From: 4572-123 sp964418755
Lineage (GTDB): Bacteria; Desulfobacterota; Desulfobacteria; Desulfobacterales; 4572-123
DNA length: 10,350 nucleotides
Direction of reading: 5' to 3'
NCBI GenBank assembly: GCA_964418755.1
Contig: CAYQNS010000140.1
Span: 1 to 10,350 of the forward strand
This document shows positions 5,161-10,350 of the stretch, piece by piece. The notes below the pieces were generated by a model that searched no databases, was not told where the DNA came from, and saw only the letters and a program-made list of their open reading frames with translations. Every line of letters starts with the position of its first letter. Position 1 is the stretch's first letter. The position numbers and the translations under genes were made by a program.

Positions 5161-6717
5161 ATGGGGAAAAAAATGAATGCGGCCATTGATCGGCTGCGAG
5201 ATATAAAACAGGCAAATCTTCTGGGCGGCGGTGAAAAACATATTCAGCGCCAGCATAGCCGGGATAAACTCACGGCCCGGGAACGGATCGATTGCCTGCT
5301 GGATCCGGGCACTTTCAACGAACTGGGTTCCTGTGTCAATACCACCGGCGCACGCATAGACGGCCGAAAGACAGATGCTCCCTGCGACGGCGCCGTGGTG
5401 GGTACCGGTAAAGTCGACGGCCGGCCCATGGTTGTGTACGCCAGTGATTTTACCGTGTTAGGGGGGTCGCTGGGGGCCCAGCATGTACTGAAGTTCGTAA
5501 AATTGATGGAAATGGCGGCCGAATGGGGCGTCCCCATGGTCTGGCTGCTGGACTCGTCCGGCGGGCGCCTGGGATACCAGGATGTACCGTCTGCGGGCAT
5601 TGACTGGTGGTTTGCCCTGCAGTCGCGCTATTCCGGTCTGTTCCCCCAGGTCAACGTTCTCATGGGACCCTGCATTGCAGGTCAGGCCTACTGTCCCACC
5701 CTTTGTGATTTTCTTTTGATGAGTCGGAAAACAGCTCATCTCTGGCTCGGGGGCCCGCGAATGACACAGGCGGCCACTTCTGAAAAAATCAGCGATGATG
5801 TGGGCGGTGCAGACTATCATATGGCCTATAGCGGCACCTGCGATGTCGTTGGCGATACGGATGAAAAAACCATTTTAAAAACCCGCCGGCTAATGGGCTA
5901 CCTGCCTTCCAATTGCCGGGAAAAGCCGCCGTTTGCCCCGGTGACCGATGATATCGACCGTGATATCAGCCGGATTGTCGATATCGTGCCGGATGAATAT
6001 GACAAAACATATGATATGCACGATGTCATAGAGTTGCTGGTCGATGATGGAGAAATATTCGAGATCAAGGATGGGTATGCCAAAAATTTGATCACCTGCT
6101 TTTGCCGCTTCAACGGTGAAGCCGTCGGCCTGGTGGCCAGTAACCCCGGGGAGCCGGGCAGTATTTATGAAATCAATGCCTGTGACAAGTATTACCGCTT
6201 TCTGCAGGTGTTGGATGCCTACAATATTCCCCTTGTCAATCTGACGGACACAGCGGCCACGGTCGCCGGAGAATCGCAGGAAGAAAAAGGCCTGCTGCGC
6301 CACATGGGCAAAATTCTCGACGTATATGCTACGGCGAAAATACCCAAGATCAGCATTATCCTGCGGGAAGCCTATGCCGATGCCGGAAGCCTGATCATGG
6401 GCGGGGTGAAAAGCATGGGGACCGACATCTGCTATGCCTGGCCCATTGCCCGTTTTGCCGTAGAGGCATCTACGCTTGATTATTTTGAAATATGTGGAAA
6501 GGGGATCGAACCGGATGCGCACACGGGCTATCTGAATCGTTCCCGCGAAAAGATCGATGTTTTTGATGCGGCCGGAAGCTGGACAGCCCAGGTGGTGGAT
6601 GAAGTCATCGAACCCGCCTGGACCCGTCGAAAAATCATTGAAGCCCTTGCCATGGTTCGCACCAAAAAGATCTCCATGCCGCCAAGGGCAAAAATGCACT
6701 CTACGGCTCCTTGTTAA
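5161..6717 (+). CDS. Acyl-CoA carboxylase carboxyltransferase subunit 2 (PccB/AccD-type beta chain)
   Basis: A 518-residue paralogue of the preceding gene product with the same two-domain carboxyltransferase layout: DKLTARERI (35-43), first oxyanion-hole loop DSSGGR (131-136), MGPCIAGQAYCP (168-179), and LGGPRMTQAATSEKISDDVGGADYH (196-220), which keeps the conserved biotin/CoA-side segment that subunit 1 has shortened. The second oxyanion-hole loop is unusual: REAYADAG (402-409), where most relatives have AYGGA. Residues around 260-300 (DDIDRDISRIVDIVPDEYDKTYDMHDVIELLVDDGEIFEIK) show the usual start of the C-terminal half. It sits between subunit 1 and the biotin carrier gene, so both chains probably belong to one enzyme. 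ATG 5161 follows AAGGAG. Methylcrotonyl-CoA or geranyl-CoA carboxylase beta chains are plausible relatives, but the substrate is unproven. Confidence 0.92.
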   Translation: MGKKMNAAIDRLRDIKQANLLGGGEKHIQRQHSRDKLTARERIDCLLDPGTFNELGSCVNTTGARIDGRKTDAPCDGAVVGTGKVDGRPMVVYASDFTVLGGSLGAQHVLKFVKLMEMAAEWGVPMVWLLDSSGGRLGYQDVPSAGIDWWFALQSRYSGLFPQVNVLMGPCIAGQAYCPTLCDFLLMSRKTAHLWLGGPRMTQAATSEKISDDVGGADYHMAYSGTCDVVGDTDEKTILKTRRLMGYLPSNCREKPPFAPVTDDIDRDISRIVDIVPDEYDKTYDMHDVIELLVDDGEIFEIKDGYAKNLITCFCRFNGEAVGLVASNPGEPGSIYEINACDKYYRFLQVLDAYNIPLVNLTDTAATVAGESQEEKGLLRHMGKILDVYATAKIPKISIILREAYADAGSLIMGGVKSMGTDICYAWPIARFAVEASTLDYFEICGKGIEPDAHTGYLNRSREKIDVFDAAGSWTAQVVDEVIEPAWTRRKIIEALAMVRTKKISMPPRAKMHSTAPC

Positions 6718-6744
6718 AAAAGGGCAGGGCCAAAAAAATCTCAC

Positions 6745-6810
6745 GCAAAGGCGCAAAGGTTCGTGAAAAATTCATCTCACTATTTTTTTTAGAGAACTTT
6801 GCGACTTTGT
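6745..6810. repeat. GCAAAGGCGCAAAG-type inverted repeat
   Basis: GCAAAGGCGCAAAGGT (6745-6760) pairs with AACTTTGCGACTTTGT (6795-6810) at 13 of 16 positions around a 34-base AT-rich loop. A partial copy, CTCACGCAAAG, recurs after the flavoprotein gene near 10085-10095. A dispersed intergenic repeat; a role as a transcript-end hairpin after the second carboxyltransferase is possible but not shown. Confidence 0.6.
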
Positions 6811-6839
6811 ATGAAAAATATATTCGGAAGTCATCGTAT

Positions 6840-6856
6840 GGTGGGCTGTGCCCACC
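6840..6856. repeat. GGTGGGCTGTGCCCACC hairpin repeat, copy 2
   Basis: Identical 17-bp core with CGTAT before it and AATAGACAG after it. The flanks resemble those of copy 4 (AATAGGCAG), which indicates that the mobile or dispersed unit is longer than the core. Confidence 0.85.
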
Positions 6857-6951
6857 AATAGACAGCATACCTTTTTCTGACCTTGAATAGTGAATTATGA
6901 ATCTATGAACGATTACCAAACAACAAACAATAAATTTTGTAAGGAGAACAT

Positions 6952-7212
6952 ATGAGCAGTGATAAAAAGACAAAGCGAATCGAAGTAAAAGCCCCCATGT
7001 CCGGTATATTTTATCGCACTCCGGCGCCTGATCAGCCGTCATATGTGGAAATCGGCGATACGGTGAAAAAGAAACAGGTACTGGCGCTTCTTGAAACCAT
7101 GAAGGTTTTTCAAAAGGTAAAAAGCCCGGTCAAAGGGAAAATAGTTGAAATAGTACCTGAAAACGAGACGGCATTAAAAGATGAGCAGTTAATGTTTGTG
7201 ATTGAAACTTGA
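6952..7212 (+). CDS. Biotin carboxyl carrier protein, stand-alone biotinyl domain
   Basis: An 86-residue protein made of little more than one biotinyl/lipoyl-type domain. KAPMSGIFYRTPAPDQPSYVEIG (13-35) resembles the start of the AccB biotinyl domain including its extra thumb segment. The biotinylation site is ETMKVF (48-53), with Lys51 the expected modified residue; the usual form is EAMKM, so Ala-Met-Lys-Met has become Thr-Met-Lys-Val. KGKIVEI (61-67) completes the symmetric second half. It carries carboxybiotin from the biotin carboxylase to the carboxyltransferases. AccB of E. coli is about 156 residues; the N-terminal region is absent here, as in some small stand-alone carriers. ATG 6952 follows AAGGAG by 5 bases. 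A biotin ligase gene must lie elsewhere. Confidence 0.93.
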   Translation: MSSDKKTKRIEVKAPMSGIFYRTPAPDQPSYVEIGDTVKKKQVLALLETMKVFQKVKSPVKGKIVEIVPENETALKDEQLMFVIET

Positions 7213-7226
7213 AACTTGACGGTCTC

Positions 7227-7333
7227 GTAAAAAGTCCAACTCCTGCGTTGCGCTGCACTTTGCAATCATTCAACGTACGATCAGTACGCCTCATGATTAC
7301 AAAATTTGCGCGCCTTGAATTTGAACTTCTTAC
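7227..7333. repeat. Palindromic intergenic element (MITE-like) between carrier protein and biotin carboxylase genes
   Basis: About 107 bp with imperfect dyad symmetry centred on CGTACGATCAGTACG (7274-7288). Working outward, GCAATCAT matches ATGATTAC, GCGC matches GCGC, CAACT matches AATTTG loosely, and the ends GTAAAAAGTCCAA and TTGAACTTCTTAC are near inverse copies. It begins just after the carrier protein stop. The ends starting CTCGTAAAAAGTC resemble, to my recollection, repeats common in Desulfobacterales genomes. No transposase is present. Confidence 0.7.
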
Positions 7334-7367
7334 AAAACCTTTTAAATACGGTTTTTTAAGAGTTCAT
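7321..7367 (+). repeat. Second stem-loop at the right edge of the palindromic element
   Basis: TTGAACTTCTTACAAAACC (7321-7339) pairs with GGTTTTTTAAGAGTTCA (7350-7366) with one bulge and one mismatch around a 10-base loop. It could be part of the neighbouring element or a transcript structure just upstream of the biotin carboxylase ribosome binding site. Confidence 0.5.
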
Positions 7368-7404
7368 CAAGCTGGAAATTTGAAATTGTAGATAAAGGAA
7401 AAAT

Positions 7405-8778
7405 ATGTTCAGCAAAATTCTGGTTGCCAACCGGGGCGAAATTGCACTCAGGGTAATCCGGGCCTGTAAAGAGCTTGGCATAAAAAGTGTTGCTGTTTAT
7501 TCCGAGGCGGACGATGCTTCCCGGCATCTTGAACTGGCGGATGAACGGATCTGTATCGGTTCGCCCATCAGTGCCAAAAGTTACCTGAATATTCCCAAAA
7601 TTATCGATGCGGCCATTGAGACCGGCAGTGGGGCCATCCATCCGGGCTATGGCTACCTTGCCGAAAACGAATCTTTTGCCGGGGCCTGCGTCGATGCAGG
7701 AATTGTTTTTATCGGTCCAACACCGGAGAATCTGCAGCTGGCCGGGGACAAAATTACCGGAAAACGGCTGATGCAGGAAGCCGGAGTGCCGATTATTCCC
7801 AGCAGCCCCGGAGCAGTAGACAGTATAGAAAGTGCCAGAATCTTTTGCCGCGATATCGGCTATCCGGTCATGATTAAATCTTCCGGTGGTGGTGGTGGAA
7901 GGGGCATCCGAATCTGTGAAAATGAAAGTATGCTGGAAGAGGAGTTCCCTGTGGCCGGAATGGAGGCAAGGGCCGCCTTTGGCAACGACGAAGTCTATCT
8001 TGAAAAATATATTCGCAGGCCCCGCCATATAGAGTTTCAGATTCTGGCAGACCATCATGGCAATATTATTCACCTTGGAGAGCGGGAGTGCAGCATTCAG
8101 AGAAGATTCCAGAAGCTGATCGAGGAAGCCCCCTCTCCCCGGCTGACATCCGAACTTAGAGCGACCATGGGAAAAGCCGCTATTGCAGCGGCCCGGGCCG
8201 TTAATTATGTCAATGCCGGTACCGTTGAATTTTTGCTGGATACGGATGGTAATTTTTATTTTATCGAGATTAATGCCCGCATCCAGGTGGAGCATCCGGT
8301 CACGGAACTGACCACCGGAATCGATCTGGTAAAAGAACAGATCCGGCTTGCGGCCGGACAGGAACTCGGCTATACTTTTGATGACATTATCATGCGCGGA
8401 TGGGCCTTGGAGTGCCGCATCAATGCCGAAGATCCCGAAAAAAATTTCATGCCCTGTCCGGGAACAATTAAAGAGTATCATCCCCCGGGGGGATTCGGGG
8501 TGCGCCTGGATACGCATCTGTACCAGGGCTATGAACTGCCGATCTATTATGATTCCCTGATCGCCAAACTCATCACCTTTGATCTTACCCGGTCGGGTAC
8601 CATTCAAATCATGAAGCGGGCCCTGGCGGAATTTACCATAAAACCGCTGAAAACGACCATCCCCCTATACTTGAAAGTAATGGATGATCCTGATTTTCAA
8701 AAGGGAGAATTTGATACCGGATTTATTGAAAAATTCATTCCGGAAGAAGAAGATGATGACGATGATGATGACGAGTAG
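7405..8778 (+). CDS. accC: Biotin carboxylase subunit of acyl-CoA carboxylase
   Basis: A 457-residue ATP-grasp enzyme, close to the 449 residues of E. coli AccC, that carboxylates the biotin of the carrier protein using ATP and bicarbonate. The N-terminal domain opens with KILVANRGEIALRVIRA (4-20). ATP-binding residues include Lys116 in GDK, Lys158 in IKSSGGGGGRG, and the glycine-rich loop 160-167. Catalytic residues are in place: Glu288, Asn290 and Arg292 in EINARIQVEHPVTE, and Arg338 in ECRINAEDP. The nucleotide-side motif reads IQRRFQKLIEEAPSP (231-245), with Phe235 where E. coli has His236. The C-terminus ends in an unusual acidic run, EEEDDDDDDDE (447-457). No biotinyl domain is fused; the separate gene at 6952 supplies it. 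ATG 7405 follows AAGGA by 5 bases. The accC symbol reflects family; the enzyme probably serves the catabolic carboxylase of this cluster. Confidence 0.95.
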   Translation: MFSKILVANRGEIALRVIRACKELGIKSVAVYSEADDASRHLELADERICIGSPISAKSYLNIPKIIDAAIETGSGAIHPGYGYLAENESFAGACVDAGIVFIGPTPENLQLAGDKITGKRLMQEAGVPIIPSSPGAVDSIESARIFCRDIGYPVMIKSSGGGGGRGIRICENESMLEEEFPVAGMEARAAFGNDEVYLEKYIRRPRHIEFQILADHHGNIIHLGERECSIQRRFQKLIEEAPSPRLTSELRATMGKAAIAAARAVNYVNAGTVEFLLDTDGNFYFIEINARIQVEHPVTELTTGIDLVKEQIRLAAGQELGYTFDDIIMRGWALECRINAEDPEKNFMPCPGTIKEYHPPGGFGVRLDTHLYQGYELPIYYDSLIAKLITFDLTRSGTIQIMKRALAEFTIKPLKTTIPLYLKVMDDPDFQKGEFDTGFIEKFIPEEEDDDDDDDE

Positions 8779-8780
8779 AT

Positions 8781-8802
8781 CGTAGGGTGGGCTGTGCCCA
8801 CC
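8781..8802 (+). repeat. GGTGGGCTGTGCCCACC hairpin repeat, copy 3 (with CGTAG lead)
   Basis: The 17-bp core at 8786-8802 is preceded by CGTAG. The 22-bp block is the exact reverse complement of copy 4 at 8959-8980. It begins two bases after the biotin carboxylase stop codon. Confidence 0.88.
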
Positions 8803-8958
8803 AACCGGTTGAAATCATTTAAAGGTTACAGGATATTTTTTTTGTTAAACAACCAAGATGAAATTAAAAAGTGAGAATTAAATATTGAAAATTTGTGGTA
8901 TCGCTCCTTCCCGCAATCGCTCTCTCTCAGGCGAGGCGGGCGGGTCGCTCTGCCTATT
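8803..8958. other. Non-coding spacer between inverted repeat copies 3 and 4
   Basis: The first two thirds are AT-rich, the last third GC-rich with a CGGGCGGGTCGCTCTGCC stretch. No gene is supported. The open frame that runs in from 8895 joins the flavoprotein frame but passes through the hairpin and tandem repeats, so it is not coding. With its ends it forms a 200-bp unit bounded by identical inverted 22-bp repeats. Confidence 0.6.
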
Positions 8959-8980
8959 GGTGGGCACAGCCCACCCTACG
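8959..8980 (-). repeat. GGTGGGCTGTGCCCACC hairpin repeat, copy 4 (inverted)
   Basis: On the + strand this reads GGTGGGCACAGCCCACC followed by CTACG, the exact reverse complement of copy 3. On its own strand it continues into AATAGGCAG, like copy 2. Confidence 0.88.
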
Positions 8981-8990
8981 ATGGTTTGAA

Positions 8991-9053
8991 CCCAACACCC
9001 AACACCCAAAACTCAGAACCCAGAACCCAGAACCCAGAACCCAGAACCCAGAA
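8991..9053 (+). repeat. In-register 7-bp tandem array, nine units
   Basis: Nine consecutive heptamers: CCCAACA twice, CCCAAAA, CTCAGAA, then CCCAGAA five times without interruption. It lies 42 bases before the flavoprotein start codon. The 7-bp period is not a multiple of three, so unit gain or loss would shift any frame running through it, another sign that the region is not coding. Confidence 0.92.
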
Positions 9054-9082
9054 CCATTGAACCAATACAAAAAAAATATAAA

Positions 9083-9088
9083 AAGGAG
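9083..9088 (+). promoter_or_regulatory. Ribosome binding site that fixes the flavoprotein start at 9096
   Basis: AAGGAG lies 7 bases before ATG 9096. Homology to the flavin-dependent family also begins right after this ATG, so the 67-residue upstream extension of the frame is rejected. Confidence 0.88.
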
Positions 9089-9095
9089 CAAAAAA

Positions 9096-10076
9096 ATGGC
9101 AAAAAAATTTACGACCAAAATTACGGAAATGCTGGGAATCGAATATCCCATCCTTTGCGGCGGCATGCAGTGGGTCAGCCGCGCACCCTTTGTGTCATCG
9201 GTCTGCAATGCCGGCGGATTGGGGTTTATCACCGCCGAATCACTGGATAAGCCGGAAGACCTCAGGGAAGAGATTAAAATCATGCGGGATTTGACCGATA
9301 AGCCCTTTGGCATTAACCTGTCCATGATTCCCGAATTCGGTCTGCCGGAACGTACCTTGCGTTTTTGCGATGTTCTGTGCGAGGAAGGGGTAAAAATAGT
9401 TGAAACCGCCGGCCGCAGCCCGAAACCCCTGATGCCTGTACTCAAACAGGCCGGCGTCAAGGTGATCCACAAGCTTACCAATGTGCGTCATGCCGTCAGT
9501 GCCCAGAAACTGGGGGTGGATGCGGTTACTTTAATCGGTTACGGCTCGGGCGGGCACATCGGCCTGGAAAACGTGGCGTCCTTTATCATGATTCCTCTGG
9601 CCGTCAAAAAGCTCGATATCCCGGTGATCGCCGGAGGCGGAGTTTCCAGCGGTGCCGGTTTTTTAGGTGCCATGGCCATGGGGGCCGAGGCGGTGCTCAT
9701 GGGAACGGCTTTTTTTGCATCGGAAGAGTCCCCGATCCATCCGGCGATCAAGGAAAAACTCCTTCAAACCAAGGAAACCGATACCGAATTGATCTTGAAG
9801 TCCATCAATAATCCCATGCGCTGTGCCCAAAACAAACTGGCGGATGAATGTATCGCCCTTGAAGAGGCGGGCGCATCCTTTGAAGAAATTCTTATAAAGG
9901 TCGGCGGCGGCAAGGGTAAGCTGGCCTATGATTCGGGCGACCCCGAAGCCAGCCCCATTGCCTGCGGTCAGATTGTCGGTATGATCGATGAGATCAAACC
10001 GGTTAAAAAGATTATCGACGATATCATATCCGAAGCCGACGACCTGCTGAATCGCCTGAACCGGATCAACGGGTAG
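9096..10076 (+). CDS. Nitronate monooxygenase / enoyl-ACP reductase II (FabK)-like flavoprotein
   Basis: A 326-residue FMN-dependent TIM-barrel protein of the 2-nitropropane dioxygenase family. Landmarks: LGIEYPILCGGMQWVS (13-28), the usual N-terminal strand and FMN contact; NAGGLGFI (38-45); GYGSGGHIG (148-156), where His154 matches the conserved GGH histidine and GYGS replaces the common GxEA; phosphate-binding AGGGVSSG (179-186); and MGTAFFASEES (202-212). Members include oxygen-using nitronate monooxygenases and the NAD(P)H-dependent enoyl-thioester reductase FabK. In a cluster of CoA-ester enzymes from a likely anaerobe, a thioester or enoate reductase role seems more plausible than nitronate oxidation, but this is inference. 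ATG 9096 follows AAGGAG. It is 317 bp after the biotin carboxylase, so it may have its own transcript. Confidence 0.88.
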   Translation: MAKKFTTKITEMLGIEYPILCGGMQWVSRAPFVSSVCNAGGLGFITAESLDKPEDLREEIKIMRDLTDKPFGINLSMIPEFGLPERTLRFCDVLCEEGVKIVETAGRSPKPLMPVLKQAGVKVIHKLTNVRHAVSAQKLGVDAVTLIGYGSGGHIGLENVASFIMIPLAVKKLDIPVIAGGGVSSGAGFLGAMAMGAEAVLMGTAFFASEESPIHPAIKEKLLQTKETDTELILKSINNPMRCAQNKLADECIALEEAGASFEEILIKVGGGKGKLAYDSGDPEASPIACGQIVGMIDEIKPVKKIIDDIISEADDLLNRLNRING

Positions 10077-10158
10077 CGGTTATGCTCACGCAAAGCTGAA
10101 AAGCCCGCAAGGGAAAAATGGGAATTATATTCCAGGGCAGGTTATCTGTAGCGGCATA

Positions 10159-10199
10159 TCACCATCGTAGGGTGGGCTGTGCCCACCCTACGATGGTGA
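10159..10199. repeat. GGTGGGCTGTGCCCACC hairpin repeat, copy 5, in a perfect 19-bp stem
   Basis: The core at 10171-10187 is flanked by TCACCATCGTAG and CTACGATGGTGA, giving a perfect 19-bp stem with a TGT loop. It is the longest hairpin in the window and lies after the flavoprotein gene. No run of T follows, so an intrinsic terminator is not supported, although it could stall or stabilise a transcript. Confidence 0.9.
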
Positions 10200-10278
10200 A
10201 TCCCGGGACATTAGGAGAGCGGCACCGAATTCTTGAACAAAGGGATAGAGATATGCAATGCGTATGAAGGAGAATATA

Positions 10279-10350
10279 ATGAGTAAAAACAGCCCTTTTA
10301 AAGTTGAAAAACAGGGCCATATCGCCTGGCTGATTCTGGACCGTCCGGAA
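10279..10350 (+). CDS. Enoyl-CoA hydratase/isomerase family protein, N-terminal fragment cut by the window end
   Basis: Only the first 24 codons are present, reading MSKNSPFKVEKQGHIAWLIL and then DRPE. The strand-and-turn pattern ending in L-x-L-(D/N)-R-P-E is the typical opening of crotonase-fold proteins and resembles the start of the protein at 1629 (ICTLTLNRPG). ATG 10279 follows AAGGAG by 6 bases. The catalytic residues lie beyond the window, so hydratase and isomerase cannot be told apart. It may supply the hydration step missing from the earlier crotonase-fold protein. Confidence 0.8.
   Translation, partial: MSKNSPFKVEKQGHIAWLILDRPE

Noticed and set aside
5890..6756. Minus-strand open frame of 288 codons opposite carboxyltransferase 2
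   Set aside because: Shadow frame within a well-supported gene, with no family features.
3462..7212. Sodium-pumping glutaconyl-CoA or methylmalonyl-CoA decarboxylase
   Set aside because: No membrane beta subunit gene is present, while a biotin carboxylase is, which fits ATP-dependent carboxylation instead.
7209..7391. Open frame of 60 codons after the carrier protein
   Set aside because: It lies across the palindromic element, starts by overlapping the carrier stop, and has no recognisable protein features.
7342..8607. Long open frame (421 codons) on the minus strand opposite biotin carboxylase
   Set aside because: It is antisense to a gene with complete family motifs, and its translation shows no recognisable domain. 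The openness follows from codon bias of the true gene.
8991..9053. CRISPR array
   Set aside because: The repeats are 7-bp units with no spacers, and no cas gene is near.
8895..9095. N-terminal extension of 67 residues on the flavoprotein
   Set aside because: It would translate the hairpin repeat and the 7-bp array into low-complexity TQNPEPR-type sequence; a good ribosome binding site and family homology both begin at ATG 9096.
10159..10199. Intrinsic transcription terminator
   Set aside because: The stem is strong, but no T-run follows on either strand and the core is a dispersed repeat.

Overview
The window looks like a stretch of chromosome from an anaerobic, acyl-CoA-degrading bacterium of moderate GC content. 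The combination of dissociated biotin-dependent acyl-CoA carboxylase subunits, an acyl-CoA dehydrogenase, crotonase-fold enzymes and a TetR regulator, with several short repeat families packed between the genes, most resembles sulfate-reducing Desulfobacterota (Desulfosarcina/Desulfococcus-like). That placement is inference; no diagnostic marker such as rRNA is present.

Layout, all genes on the + strand: 1-291 holds no complete gene but carries a TTGACA-type promoter candidate overlapped by a large palindrome. Then come an acyl-CoA dehydrogenase (292-1461), a crotonase-fold protein lacking the usual hydratase glutamates (1629-2396), a TetR-family regulator (2667-3296), two different carboxyltransferase subunits (3462-5012 and 5161-6717), a minimal biotin carboxyl carrier protein (6952-7212), a biotin carboxylase (7405-8778), a nitronate monooxygenase/FabK-like flavoprotein (9096-10076) and the first 24 codons of another enoyl-CoA hydratase/isomerase family protein (10279 to the window end).

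The genes make sense as one catabolic module. The dehydrogenase would introduce a double bond into an acyl-CoA. The carboxylase, built from biotin carboxylase, carrier protein and two carboxyltransferase chains, would then carboxylate the enoyl-CoA or a related acyl-CoA. Crotonase-fold enzymes would isomerise or hydrate the product. The layout resembles leucine (isovaleryl-CoA/3-methylcrotonyl-CoA) and acyclic terpene (citronellyl/geranyl-CoA) degradation clusters, but the substrate cannot be fixed from sequence alone. The most interesting point is that the two carboxyltransferases carry complementary departures from the family motifs, which suggests an obligate mixed complex.

Every gap between genes is fairly long (about 120-320 bp) and most contain a different repeat: five copies of a GGTGGGCTGTGCCCACC hairpin, a CTAAGATGAGCGATTAG family in inverted copies, a GTGAACCG-type repeat before both carboxyltransferases, an approximately 107-bp palindromic element between the carrier protein and biotin carboxylase, an in-register 7-bp tandem array before the flavoprotein, and a purine-rich degenerate array after the dehydrogenase.
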